DNA of 64,000 nucleotides, taken from assembly GCF_003614435.1 (NCBI RefSeq), contig NZ_CP025546.1, forward strand, positions 3,844,001 to 3,908,000. The letters run 5' to 3'. The position numbers were made by a program, and so were the translations under genes. Position 1 is the stretch's first letter. Each line of letters starts with the position of its first letter. A model generated the notes under the pieces. The model searched no databases. It saw only the letters and a list, made by a program, of their open reading frames with translations, and was not told the DNA's origin. Positions 21,612 through 32,870 of the stretch are shown piece by piece. This stretch comes from Mycobacterium paragordonae (GTDB lineage: Bacteria; Actinomycetota; Actinomycetes; Mycobacteriales; Mycobacteriaceae).

Positions 21612-22287
21612 AAGACCCGTTCGAGCGCTCGGCCTGTCGCTTCTTCTTCTCGGCGTCCGCCAGGTCCTCGACTCGATTCGCCTGGCTGCGCTTGGCGGCG
21701 GCCTCGCTGCGCTTTTCGCTCGCGTCCGCCAGCTTGTTTTCGGCTGCCCGCGAGGCGACCTTCTCCACGGCTTTAGTTCGCTCCGCCACCCGATCCCTGG
21801 CCGACTCCGCGGCCTGCTTGCGGTTGTCGGCGACCGATTCAACGCGCTTCTTGGCCGACTCACTGCGTTGACGAGCCGACTGCGTTGCTTCGCGCTTGCG
21901 CTCCTCGGCGGCGCTGCGGGCCTCGTCGATCTGCTGCGCGGTAGCGGCGCGCGCTTCTTTCTGATCCTCGACCGCTTGCTGGCGGGCTTCGTCGAGTTTG
22001 GCGTCCGCCTGCTGCTTGCGAGTGGTTGCCCGCGCGTCGAGGGCCGCGGCCCGCCCCAGCGTGTCGGTGCGCTCCACGAGCGCGGCGCCGCGCCGGACCA
22101 GTTCCGGGTCGCGCAGCGCGTTGCCGACGGTGCTGTCGAGCATCCCCAGCGCGCGCTCATAGAAGAGGCGCGCGGGCGCCTCACTTCGGATCCGATTGAC
22201 GAACCGGTCCTCGACGAATTGCAGCGGATAGCGCGCGAGCTGGTACTGGAACCGCAGTACCGCGAACGGCACGTTTGAAATCGTCAT
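21607..22287 (-). CDS. Alanine/glutamate-rich coiled-coil protein (mycobacterial IF2-like family)
   Basis: The product has 226 residues from the ATG at 22287, which has AGGAG about 10 nt upstream; an in-frame GTG four codons earlier overlaps that site. The N-terminal 70 residues (VPFAVLRFQYQLARYPLQFV; APARLFYERALGMLDSTVGN) form a short conserved domain. The remainder is an almost continuous charged helix rich in A, E, K, R and Q, predicted coiled coil. Relatives are often annotated as 'IF2 family translation initiation factor', which reflects compositional similarity only; there is no GTPase. It is co-transcribed with the CsbD gene 14 nt upstream, suggesting a stress role. Confidence 0.72.
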   Translation of the reverse strand: MTISNVPFAVLRFQYQLARYPLQFVEDRFVNRIRSEAPARLFYERALGMLDSTVGNALRDPELVRRGAALVERTDTLGRAAALDARATTRKQQADAKLDEARQQAVEDQKEARAATAQQIDEARSAAEERKREATQSARQRSESAKKRVESVADNRKQAAESARDRVAERTKAVEKVASRAAENKLADASEKRSEAAAKRSQANRVEDLADAEKKKRQAERSNGSS

Positions 22288-22301
22288 GGTTTCATCCACT
22301 C

Positions 22302-22850
22302 CTAGACGTTGTCTGAGACGTTCTCGGCATGGCGCCTGAGGCGTTCCGCCTCGGACTGGTCGTTGGCCGCCACCTGCACGTCGCTGCGATGCTCGGCGGC
22401 CGCGTCGACGACGTCTTCGGCTGCGTCCCGGATCTCTTCGCGCTCTTCGGCTTTCGCGTGCTGGGCTGCGCGCTGGGCATCCACTTCCGCCTGCGTCTGC
22501 TGGGTGGCGGCAGACTGCCGGGCAGCCTGATCGGCGGCCCGCTTCTGTTCGGCCTCTTGCGCCGCGATGGTGTTCTTGGCCGATGCGGTCTGCACATTCG
22601 CTTCGATGCGCTCCTGTGCGGCCTTGGTTTTCGCGTCGGCCTCCTGAATGCGAGCCTGTTCGGCCTCGGCGTCGGCGACCGCCGCAACGGTGTTGGCTTC
22701 CTTGCGTTCCTTTGCCTGGGTCTGCTCGAGTTGACCCTCGGCGGTCAGCGAATCGTTGTTCGTGATCGCGCCGACCACTTCTTTCGCCTTGCCTTTTACC
22801 GAGTCCACCAAGCCCTTTCGTGCTTGATTGGCCGGATTTGGTTCACTCAT
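22302..22850 (-). CDS. CsbD-family stress protein with coiled-coil extension
   Basis: The protein has 182 residues. The first 45 residues (ARKGLVDSVKGKAKEVVGAI and NNDSLTAEGQLEQTQAKER) match the CsbD domain, a small general-stress helix-bundle protein. The rest is an Ala/Glu/Gln-rich coiled coil resembling that of the next gene. The start is supported by AGGAGATGTTCGATG. The 167-bp upstream region holds a tandem 11-bp repeat and a GGTTT element that resembles the -35 of mycobacterial SigF promoters, but I do not see a convincing -10. It probably forms a two-gene stress operon with 21607-22287. Confidence 0.8.
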   Translation of the reverse strand: MSEPNPANQARKGLVDSVKGKAKEVVGAITNNDSLTAEGQLEQTQAKERKEANTVAAVADAEAEQARIQEADAKTKAAQERIEANVQTASAKNTIAAQEAEQKRAADQAARQSAATQQTQAEVDAQRAAQHAKAEEREEIRDAAEDVVDAAAEHRSDVQVAANDQSEAERLRRHAENVSDNV

Positions 22851-22941
22851 CGAACATCTCCTTGCGGCAACTCGCCGTTAACGTTTGCTGGTGTCACAAA
22901 GAGTGATTCCACGCGCGGGGCAGCCGAAACCTCTGGCGCGT

Positions 22942-22963
22942 TTCTAATTCGATTCTAATTCGA
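22942..22963. repeat. Tandem perfect 11-bp repeat upstream of the CsbD operon
   Basis: TTCTAATTCGA occurs twice head to tail (22942-22952, 22953-22963) in the otherwise GC-rich 22851-23017 gap, about 95 bp upstream of the CsbD start. Two turns of 11 bp suit a regulator-binding site, but this is unproven. Confidence 0.45.
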
Positions 22964-23017
22964 TTGCCCCGCAAAGTCCTTCGTTTCCGCGAGGCGATGT
23001 CCATCAAGCGATGGAGA

Positions 23018-24394
23018 TCAGTCCAGTGGTGACATCTCCTGCAGCACGGTGGGAATCAGCTCGCTGACTGTCGGATGAATGTGCATGGTGCGCGACAGCG
23101 TCGTGTAGGGCGCCTTGGCCGACATCACGTCCAGAACGCAGTGCACGGCCTCGTCGCCGCCCACACCGAAAATGGCGGCACCCAGGATCTCATCGGTCTC
23201 CGCGTCGACGACGACCTTCATGAACCCTTGTGTCTCACCCTTTTCGACCGCTCGCCCGACGCGGGTCATCGGCCGCTTGCCCACCAGCACCTTGCGGCCT
23301 GCGGCGCGGGCTTGCTCGACCGTCATCCCGGCCCGCCCCAGCGGCGGGTCGATGTAGAGCGCATAGGTGGTGATGCGGTCGCTGACCCGGCGCGGATCGT
23401 CATCGAGCAGGTTGGCCGCGACGATCTCGAAATCGTTATAGGAGGTGTGGGTGAAGGCGCCTTTGCCGTTGCAGTCGCCCATCGCCCAGATGTGGTCGAC
23501 AGTGGTCTTGAGCTGATCGTCGACCACGACGTAGCCCCGGGCGTCGGTCTGCACACCGGCCGCGTCCAGACCCAGGTCGTCGGTGTTGGGCTGACGCCCG
23601 ACCGCCAGCAACAGGTGGCTGCCCGCGACGGGATCGGCTCCGGAACCGGGCGTGAGCTCAAAACCATTGTCCACCTTGGTGACTCGCACATCGTCGGCGC
23701 CGGTGACCACGTCGATGCCCTCGTCTTCCAAGATCTCCCGGATGGTGGCCGAGACGTCTTCGTCCTCACGTGAGGCGAGCCGAGGTCCCCGCTCGACGAC
23801 GGTGACGCGCGCACCGAACCGGCGGTACATCTGCGCGAACTCCAGCGCGATGTAGCTTCCGCCCACGATGACGAGATGCTCGGGCACCGTGTCGAGATCC
23901 ATGATGGTCACATTGGTCAGGTAGTCGACATCCGCGAGGCCGGGGATGTTCGGTATCACCGCTCGTCCACCGACGTTGAGGAAGATCCGGTCACCGTGCA
24001 GAAGCTGGTCACCGACCCTGATGGTGTGCGGGTCCTCGAAGCGGGCGTGCCCGCGGAAGAACGTGGTGCCGTCCATGCCGTCCAACCACTTTTCGACGCC
24101 GTGGCGGTCCTTGAGCATGATGTCGTCTTTGCGGGCCTTGACTTTCGCCATGTCGACGGTGACCGGTCCGGTCCCGACGCCATACTCGGCGCCCCGACGC
24201 GCCAGGTGCGCGGCGTGCGCACTGGCCACCAGGGTCTTGGTCGGGATGCACCCATAGTTGACGCAGGTTCCGCCGACGTGTTGGCGCTCGATGACCGCTA
24301 CCCGTTGCCCGGCCGCGCTCAGGCGGCCCGCAAGCGGCGGTCCGGCCTGGCCGGCCCCGACGACGATGGCGTCGAATCGGAGTGGTTCCGTCAC
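23018..24394 (-). CDS. FAD-dependent pyridine nucleotide-disulfide oxidoreductase (mercuric-reductase-like)
   Basis: The protein has 458 residues from the GTG at 24394, which overlaps the stop of the upstream membrane gene as GTGA. Features in order are the FAD-binding GAGQAGPPLAGRL, redox-active Cys44/Cys49 in GGTCVNYGCIPTKT, an NAD(P)-binding GGSYIALEFAQMYRRFGARV, the second FAD motif (IWAMGDCNGKGAFTHTS) and the C-terminal interface motif HIHPTVSELIPT with the catalytic His-Glu pair. It lacks the N-terminal heavy-metal domain and the C-terminal vicinal cysteines needed for Hg(II) reduction, so it is a MerA-like disulfide reductase of unknown substrate. It is not in this position in M. tuberculosis as I recall. 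Confidence 0.88.
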   Translation of the reverse strand: MTEPLRFDAIVVGAGQAGPPLAGRLSAAGQRVAVIERQHVGGTCVNYGCIPTKTLVASAHAAHLARRGAEYGVGTGPVTVDMAKVKARKDDIMLKDRHGVEKWLDGMDGTTFFRGHARFEDPHTIRVGDQLLHGDRIFLNVGGRAVIPNIPGLADVDYLTNVTIMDLDTVPEHLVIVGGSYIALEFAQMYRRFGARVTVVERGPRLASREDEDVSATIREILEDEGIDVVTGADDVRVTKVDNGFELTPGSGADPVAGSHLLLAVGRQPNTDDLGLDAAGVQTDARGYVVVDDQLKTTVDHIWAMGDCNGKGAFTHTSYNDFEIVAANLLDDDPRRVSDRITTYALYIDPPLGRAGMTVEQARAAGRKVLVGKRPMTRVGRAVEKGETQGFMKVVVDAETDEILGAAIFGVGGDEAVHCVLDVMSAKAPYTTLSRTMHIHPTVSELIPTVLQEMSPLD

Positions 24395-24873
24395 AGTGCG
24401 GCTGCCGCGGCGACGATGGCAAACGCGCCCAGCACGGCGACGGCGTCTTCCAGCAGCGCGATCGGCAGGTCGTGACCGCCGTTCTTGGCGACCAGCGCAC
24501 GGCGGGCCTGGAACCCGCCGATCGTGCCCAGTACCGCGCCGACGATGCCGGCGCCCAGCGCAGCCCATTTATGTCCCCAGGCGGTGCCGATGACCGCTGC
24601 GGCGAACCCGCCCATGATGAGGCGGACCGCGAAGACCGGCGGGGCGGTGCGCGGCGGTGTCTTGGGCAGCTTGTCGTTCACCAGTTCGGCGACCGCAAGC
24701 AGGCTCAGGATCACCACCGTCACCAGGTTTCCCACCCAGGACGCCCATGTCCCGTGCAAGTTGAGCCAGCTGAGAAAGACCGCCCAGGAGACCGCCGCGG
24801 GCGCGGTCAACGACCGCAGCCCCGCGACGACACCGATCAACAGAGCGAGAAGAAGAACGAGAACCTGCGTCAC
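24391..24873 (-). CDS. DUF4126-type integral membrane protein (Rv2120c-like)
   Basis: The protein has 160 residues and four to five hydrophobic helices (LVLLLALLIGVVAGLRSLTA; LVTVVILSLLAVAELVNDKL; LGAGIVGAVLGTIGGFQAR), matching the DUF4126 pattern with the conserved AGLRSLTAPA segment. An AGGAGGGATC ribosome binding site precedes the GTG. The function is unknown. It lies 105 bp downstream of hisG and is coupled by GTGA to the flavin disulfide reductase. Confidence 0.82.
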   Translation of the reverse strand: MTQVLVLLLALLIGVVAGLRSLTAPAAVSWAVFLSWLNLHGTWASWVGNLVTVVILSLLAVAELVNDKLPKTPPRTAPPVFAVRLIMGGFAAAVIGTAWGHKWAALGAGIVGAVLGTIGGFQARRALVAKNGGHDLPIALLEDAVAVLGAFAIVAAAAAL

Positions 24874-24978
24874 AGCGATCCCTCCTGGGACAGACGTACA
24901 GCCTGGCGACGATTACGGGAAAGCTTGCGCGCGGCCGTCCCAGCGGGACGCTAACACAGCTGCGGCCAAGGCACAGGT

Positions 24979-25824
24979 TCAGAAACGGCAGAACCTGATG
25001 TCGGATGCCAGGATCGCCTTGGCCCCGATGGCGGCGAGCTCGTCCATGATGCCGTTGACGCCGCGGCGCGGCACCAGCGCGCGCACGGCGACCCAGTCCG
25101 GATCGGCGAGCGGCGCGATGGTCGGCGACTCGAGTCCGGGCGTGATCGAGGTGGCCTGGTCCAGGGCCGAACGCGGGCAGTCGTAGTCGAGCATCAGGTA
25201 CTGCTGGCCGAACACGACGCCCTGAACCCGCGCCACCAGTTGATCACGGGCCGCGCTGGATTGCTCCTGCGCGCGTTCGATCAACACCGCCTCCGAATCA
25301 CACAGCGGCTCACCGAAGGCCACCAGGTTGTGCAGGCTCAGGGTGCGGCCCGAACCGACGACATCGGCGATGGCGTCGGCGACGCCGAGTTGCACCGAGA
25401 TTTCCACCGCGCCGTCGAGTCTGATCACCGTGGCATCAATTCCGTTGGCGGCCAAATCTTTTCGCACCAAGTTGGGATAAGCGGTGGCGATCCGTTTGCC
25501 GGCCAGATCGCGCACCGTCCATTCCCGTCCGGCCGGTCCGGCATAACGGAATTTGGAGGACCCGAAGCCCAGAGCCAGCCGCTCGCGCACCGGTGCATCG
25601 GAATCCAGCGCCAGATCTCGCCCGGTGATCCCGAAGTCGAGCTCTCCGGATCCGACATAGATGGCGATGTCCTTGGGGCGAAGGAAGAAGAACTCGACGT
25701 TGTTGAGCGGGTCGATGACGGTGAGGTCTTTGGGATCGGTGCGGCGGCGGTAACCGGCCTCGGAGAGGATCTCGCTGGCCGGTTCGGACAGCGCCCCCTT
25801 GTTGGGCACCGCGATTCGTAACAT
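24979..25824 (-). CDS. hisG: ATP phosphoribosyltransferase HisG (long form)
   Basis: The protein has 281 residues from the ATG at 25824 ([20 protein letters not shown]). It catalyses the first step of histidine synthesis. Motifs include [20 protein letters not shown], the PRPP-binding loop [20 protein letters not shown], and the C-terminal regulatory domain ([20 protein letters not shown]) that binds histidine for feedback inhibition, so this is the long, HisZ-independent form. The ATG follows the hisE stop after 2 nt. A 22-codon upstream extension lies within hisE and is rejected. Confidence 0.96.
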   Translation of the reverse strand: MLRIAVPNKGALSEPASEILSEAGYRRRTDPKDLTVIDPLNNVEFFFLRPKDIAIYVGSGELDFGITGRDLALDSDAPVRERLALGFGSSKFRYAGPAGREWTVRDLAGKRIATAYPNLVRKDLAANGIDATVIRLDGAVEISVQLGVADAIADVVGSGRTLSLHNLVAFGEPLCDSEAVLIERAQEQSSAARDQLVARVQGVVFGQQYLMLDYDCPRSALDQATSITPGLESPTIAPLADPDWVAVRALVPRRGVNGIMDELAAIGAKAILASDIRFCRF

Positions 25825-25826
25825 GC

Positions 25827-26090
25827 TCACAGCTTCCGGTAGACGTCGTCGAGACACAGCCCGCGCGAGATCATGAGCACCTGCGTCCAATACAGCAGCT
25901 GGCTGATCTCCTCGGCCAGTGCGTCGTCGGGTTCGTGCTCGGCGGCCAACCAGACCTCGCCGGCCTCTTCCAGGATCTTCTTGCCCAGCGTGTGCACACC
26001 CGCGTCCAACGCGGCGACGGTATTACTGCCGGCCGGTCGGGTGCGGGCACGTTCACCGAGCTGGGCGAACAGCTCCTCGAAGGTCTTCAC
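25827..26090 (-). CDS. hisE: Phosphoribosyl-ATP pyrophosphatase HisE
   Basis: The protein has 87 residues from the GTG at 26090 and performs the second step of histidine synthesis, hydrolysing PR-ATP to PR-AMP. It is an all-alpha MazG-like fold with the metal-binding signatures [20 protein letters not shown] and [12 protein letters not shown]. In M. tuberculosis the protein begins about six residues earlier (MQQSL..., from memory). The equivalent codon here is CTG at 26108-26106, so the true start may be this CTG or the GTG I list; neither has a clear ribosome binding site. It is directly coupled to hisG. Confidence 0.93.
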   Translation of the reverse strand: MKTFEELFAQLGERARTRPAGSNTVAALDAGVHTLGKKILEEAGEVWLAAEHEPDDALAEEISQLLYWTQVLMISRGLCLDDVYRKL

Positions 26091-26144
26091 GACCAGCGAT
26101 TGTTTCAGATGGCCGACAGCGACGTCACGGCGGTTTTGGTCCGT

Positions 26145-27086
26145 CTACTTCTCCCGGCGGAAGCGCCGGCTCAGTTCGGGGTCGTTCTCCCACCACAAAC
26201 CCGATGCCGGGGCGCTGTCCCCCGCGGGTGCTTCGGACTTGTCCAGTTCGGCGTCGACCAGCATCGCGTGTGACTTCTCGTCACGGGACAGCGCGCGCAT
26301 CAACAACAGGACGAACGGCACCCCGACCACGTCGCCAAGGACCCACAGAACCCCGGCGCCGATCGTCTGATCCAGCCGCAGATCGGGACCCCAGGTGCGG
26401 TGTAACGCCGCATAGTACGTCGGCGCGATCAGGGGTCCCTGCCATATGACCAGCCCGAGAATTCCATCGCCGATCGCCTCGCCGACGGTGATCAACAGGG
26501 ATAACAGCTGGGGGTACCGACGCGGCACCGGGTCTGCCTGCAGTCGGGCATAAAAATAGCCAAAACCTATGCACACCAGAGCAATACGGGTGACTGCGGC
26601 GATCCACTCGTGTTCCAGGCCGGCGGTGTACCACGGTGTGAGGTACAACAGCCACGGTGTGCCCAGCATGGCCAGTGATGTGGTCGCCGGATGGGCGAGT
26701 ATCCGAGTGAGTGGAGCGTTCAGCAGACGGTCGACACGTCGACGGCCTTCAGGGCCCAGCGCATCCTGCACAACTGTGACCGGTCTGGACAGCGCCAGGA
26801 ACAACGGGACCACATAGAGCAACGTCACTACCTGCAGCGCACGTACCCAGAACAAGATCTGCGCGTAGCTGCCGATGGCACTCATCGTGCTCAACAGCCA
26901 GAGCATCGTGCCGATGGCCATACACCACAGCCGCGCCCGTTCCACCGGTCGTTCACGGTCGCGGGCGCGTCGGCAGCACCACGCGAATGCGCTGAGCACC
27001 AACACGATTGCTACCGCGGCCAGCGGGTCGGCATGCCAGGTGTGCACGAAGCTCGACACCGTCATCGGCGCCGGATCAGCGCGCAT
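26145..27086 (-). CDS. CtaG-type (caa3_CtaG) integral membrane protein, cytochrome oxidase assembly
   Basis: The protein has 313 residues from the ATG at 27086; an ATG at 27065 is an alternative. About seven transmembrane helices start at PLAAVAIVLVLSAFAWCC. The conserved pieces SYAQILFWVRALQVVTLLYV, TPWLLYLTPWY and GEAIGDGILGLVIWQGPL match the caa3_CtaG family, linked to copper delivery to cytochrome c oxidase in Gram-positive bacteria. It lies between metH and hisE in the same direction. M. tuberculosis carries a different gene (PPE37) here as I remember. The open frame upstream of 27086 overlaps metH and is not translated. Confidence 0.85.
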   Translation of the reverse strand: MRADPAPMTVSSFVHTWHADPLAAVAIVLVLSAFAWCCRRARDRERPVERARLWCMAIGTMLWLLSTMSAIGSYAQILFWVRALQVVTLLYVVPLFLALSRPVTVVQDALGPEGRRRVDRLLNAPLTRILAHPATTSLAMLGTPWLLYLTPWYTAGLEHEWIAAVTRIALVCIGFGYFYARLQADPVPRRYPQLLSLLITVGEAIGDGILGLVIWQGPLIAPTYYAALHRTWGPDLRLDQTIGAGVLWVLGDVVGVPFVLLLMRALSRDEKSHAMLVDAELDKSEAPAGDSAPASGLWWENDPELSRRFRREK

Positions 27087-27126
27087 GGCCACCAGCGTAG
27101 ACGCCGGCGCGCCCGGCCCCGGAGAG

Positions 27127-30873
<3,747 letters not shown>

Positions 30874-30974
30874 ATACGTTCCTTCCATAGCGGAAGGCGT
30901 CCTTAACTCTGCCGAGCGTGGCGGCCACCGGGTTGAACCGGACAACCGTTGCAACGCCTCTCGACCAGAAAAGT

Positions 30975-31097
30975 CTACGTCGTCACCCGACGTCTGGACG
31001 CCCAGATCGACTCGACCCGCTCGCCGAACGCGGCGTCCTCGGGCGCCAGCCAGCGAATCTTGTCGGCAATCTCGTAGTTACCACGGTAAACGAGATT
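30975..31097 (-). pseudogene. Orphan coding remnant (about 40 codons, no start)
   Basis: Within the 385-bp gap between metH and the PAC2 gene, one minus-strand frame reads [20 protein letters not shown] followed by [16 protein letters not shown], bounded by TGA at 31100-31098 and TAG at 30977-30975. There is no ATG/GTG/TTG start, yet residue composition looks like real protein rather than a random GC-rich frame. I do not recognise the family. It may be the C-terminal stub of a deleted gene. The remainder of 30874-31258 shows nothing else except the PAC2 promoter box. Confidence 0.35.
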
Positions 31098-31246
31098 TCA
31101 ACCGAACCTATTTCACGTCCTTGGAGCACGTGGCGACATTGCCGCCACGGTCGCCCGGTGGGCGAAAGCACGACCGCTGCGGCCATGTCGACGATGTGAC
31201 GGTTCCGGCACGGCCACGCCCGCATTGGTGCCGCTTCATCACGCCG

Positions 31247-31252
31247 TAGGCT
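31247..31252 (+). promoter_or_regulatory. -10 box before the PAC2-family gene (probable leaderless start)
   Basis: TAGGCT stands 6 nt before the GTG at 31259, with no ribosome binding site in the gap. Confidence 0.5.
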
Positions 31253-31258
31253 TACTGG

Positions 31259-32146
31259 GTGACTTTGCCGGATCGCGGGCCGGGTGACGACGACATGCCC
31301 CAACTGCAGAACACCGTCGTGGTGGCGGCTTTCGAGGGCTGGAACGACGCCGGCGACGCGGCCAGTGACGCGGTGACCCACCTGGCGGCGATCTGGGATG
31401 CGCTGCCGATTGTCGAGATCGACGACGAGGCCTATTACGACTACCAGGTCAATCGCCCGGTGATCCGCCAGGTCGACGGCGTGACCCGCGAGCTGGAGTG
31501 GCCGGCGATGCGGATCTCGCACTGCCGACCGCCGGACAGCGACCGCGACGTGGTGTTGATGCACGGGGTCGAGCCGAACATGCGCTGGCGCACCTTCTGC
31601 GACGAGCTGCTGGCCGTCATCGACAAGCTCAACGTCGACACCGTCGTCATTCTCGGGGCGCTGCTGGCCGACACGCCGCACACCCGGCCGGTGCCGGTCT
31701 CGGGCGCGGCCTACTCGTCCGACTCGGCGCGCCTGTTCGGGCTGGAAGAGACGCGGTACGAGGGGCCGACGGGCATTGCCGGGGTGTTCCAGTACGCGTG
31801 TGTGGCCGCCGGAATTCCGGCGGTGACGTTCTGGGCCGCGGTGCCGCACTACGTCTCGCACCCGCCCAACCCGAAGGCGACGGTGGCGCTGTTGCGGCGG
31901 GTCGAGGAAGTGCTCGATGTTGAGGTGCCCCTCGGCGACCTGCCGGCCCAGGCCGAGGCGTGGGAGCAGGAGATCACAGAGATGGCCGCCGACGACGAGG
32001 AGCTGGCCGAGTACGTGCAGTCTCTGGAGCAGCACGGCGACGCCGCGGTGGACGTCAACGAGGCGCTGGGCAAGATCGACGGCGACGCGCTGGCCGCTGA
32101 GTTCGAGCGGTACCTGCGGCGCCGCCGGCCGGGCTTCGGGCTTTAA
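31259..32146 (+). CDS. PAC2-family protein (Rv2125-like)
   Basis: The protein has 295 residues. The N-terminal segment VVVAAFEGWNDAGDAASDAV and the middle (RVLMHGVEPNMRWRTFCDEL-like; VVILGALLADTPHTRPVPVS; YEGPTGIAGVFQYACVAAGI) are diagnostic of the PAC2 family, which includes eukaryotic proteasome assembly chaperones and archaeal relatives; the C-terminus is a helical extension ending RRRRPGFGL. A role in mycobacterial proteasome assembly has been discussed because of the fold but is not established. The GTG start at 31259 is supported by the box at 31247; an ATG at 31295 is an alternative. Confidence 0.9.
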   Translation: MTLPDRGPGDDDMPQLQNTVVVAAFEGWNDAGDAASDAVTHLAAIWDALPIVEIDDEAYYDYQVNRPVIRQVDGVTRELEWPAMRISHCRPPDSDRDVVLMHGVEPNMRWRTFCDELLAVIDKLNVDTVVILGALLADTPHTRPVPVSGAAYSSDSARLFGLEETRYEGPTGIAGVFQYACVAAGIPAVTFWAAVPHYVSHPPNPKATVALLRRVEEVLDVEVPLGDLPAQAEAWEQEITEMAADDEELAEYVQSLEQHGDAAVDVNEALGKIDGDALAAEFERYLRRRRPGFGL

Positions 32147-32200
32147 GCCTGGGCGCGGCCTCTAGCCCTTGGCGGCCTTGGCCTGCCGGACCCCGCGGGC

Positions 32201-32475
32201 GAGCGCCCGCGTTTTGCCAACAACACGCCGTGGTGGGCGACATTGTGCGGGCGCTCACTCAGGGGCCCCGAGTGAGCGCCCGCGTTTTGCCAACGACACG
32301 CCGTTGTGGCGGCATTTTGCGGTCGCTCGCTCAGGGCCCCGAGTGAACGCCCGCGTTTTGCCAACGACACGCCGTTGTGGGCGGCATTTTGCGGGCGCTC
32401 GCGGCGGGGCCCCCCGAGTGAGCGCCCGCATTTTGCCAACGACACGCCGTCGCGGGCGGCATTTTGCGGTCGCTC
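32201..32475. repeat. Four-copy tandem array of a 71-75-bp hairpin repeat
   Basis: Four imperfect cores of 55-56 bp start at 32201, 32274, 32345 and 32420. Each opens with GAGCGCCCGC (or one change), contains GTTTTGCCAACGACACGCCG and a GGCGGCATTTTGCG-like stretch, and closes with GCGGGCGCTC (or one change), the complement of its opening. Each unit can therefore form a long stem-loop, and spacers are variants of TCAGGGCCCCGAGT. No protein is convincingly encoded, although several frames stay open. It lies in the 724-bp gap between the PAC2 gene and the second IS110-type transposase. Confidence 0.85.
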
Positions 32476-32502
32476 GCGGCGGGGGTCGAGCAGTCGGCGG
32501 CG

Positions 32503-32555
32503 CTCGGAGCGGTCGGCGGCTCGGAGCGGTCGGCGGCGCTCGGAGCGGTCGGCGG
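32503..32555. repeat. Three-copy 17-bp GC-rich tandem repeat
   Basis: CTCGGAGCGGTCGGCGG occurs at 32503, 32520 and 32539, immediately following the hairpin array. Periods are 17 and 19 bp. It looks like a slippage product of the array's tail. Confidence 0.7.
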
Positions 32556-32603
32556 CGCTCGCCGGCCGCTGATATGTAGGGCCCTTTGTCAAGGGGGCAG
32601 GGT

Positions 32604-32641
32604 GAAGCGGCGGCCACAACCGTCGTCATGGCCGCCGCTTC
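32604..32641. terminator. Strong 13-bp perfect stem-loop
   Basis: GAAGCGGCGGCCA (32604-32616) and TGGCCGCCGCTTC (32629-32641) are exactly complementary across a 12-nt loop. It could terminate transcripts leaving the PAC2 gene or arriving from the transposase. There is no U-tract. Confidence 0.45.
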
Positions 32642-32870
32642 GTTAGCCAGGTGAGCGCTGAGGTATCGAGCGTGTCGTATCGACGCGTGTCAGTCTGATA
32701 TGCGCGGGTTGGTTACCGCAGGACGGAACTTTCGAGTCGGAGTTTGGCCAGCGTGTCTAACGTCGAGCGTGATCTGTGGTGTGACAACAAGACTGCTCAT
32801 AGTGGCGGCGCGGGTAACTCCAAGACGCTTGCCGACATCGTCGTTGCTCATCTGGGCAATATGGGGGTGG
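32642..32870 (-). other. Noncoding 3' flank of the second IS110-superfamily transposase
   Basis: The 229 bp downstream of the transposase have no gene and a lower GC content than the neighbours. Elements of the IS1111 subgroup carry their longer noncoding end, with the bridge RNA, downstream of the transposase. This segment could be that, but I did not find the element's boundaries. Confidence 0.3.

Noticed and set aside
23018..24394. Functional mercuric reductase
   Set aside because: It lacks the C-terminal vicinal cysteine pair and the heavy-metal-associated domain, and there are no other mer genes.
30874..31258. Cobalamin riboswitch upstream of metH
   Set aside because: I looked for the B12-box and the long structured leader but found neither; the gap includes an unrelated coding remnant. 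An Rfam search would settle this.
32201..32475. CRISPR-like array
   Set aside because: Units are 71-75 bp with conserved centres and no unique spacers of constant length, and no cas genes are present; the RecB/Cas4-like gene at 20717 is the housekeeping Rv2119-type nuclease.
32143..32629. Small proteins encoded by the repeat array (several frames remain open)
   Set aside because: Open frames occur on both strands only because the repeats are GC-rich; there is no ribosome binding site or homology.
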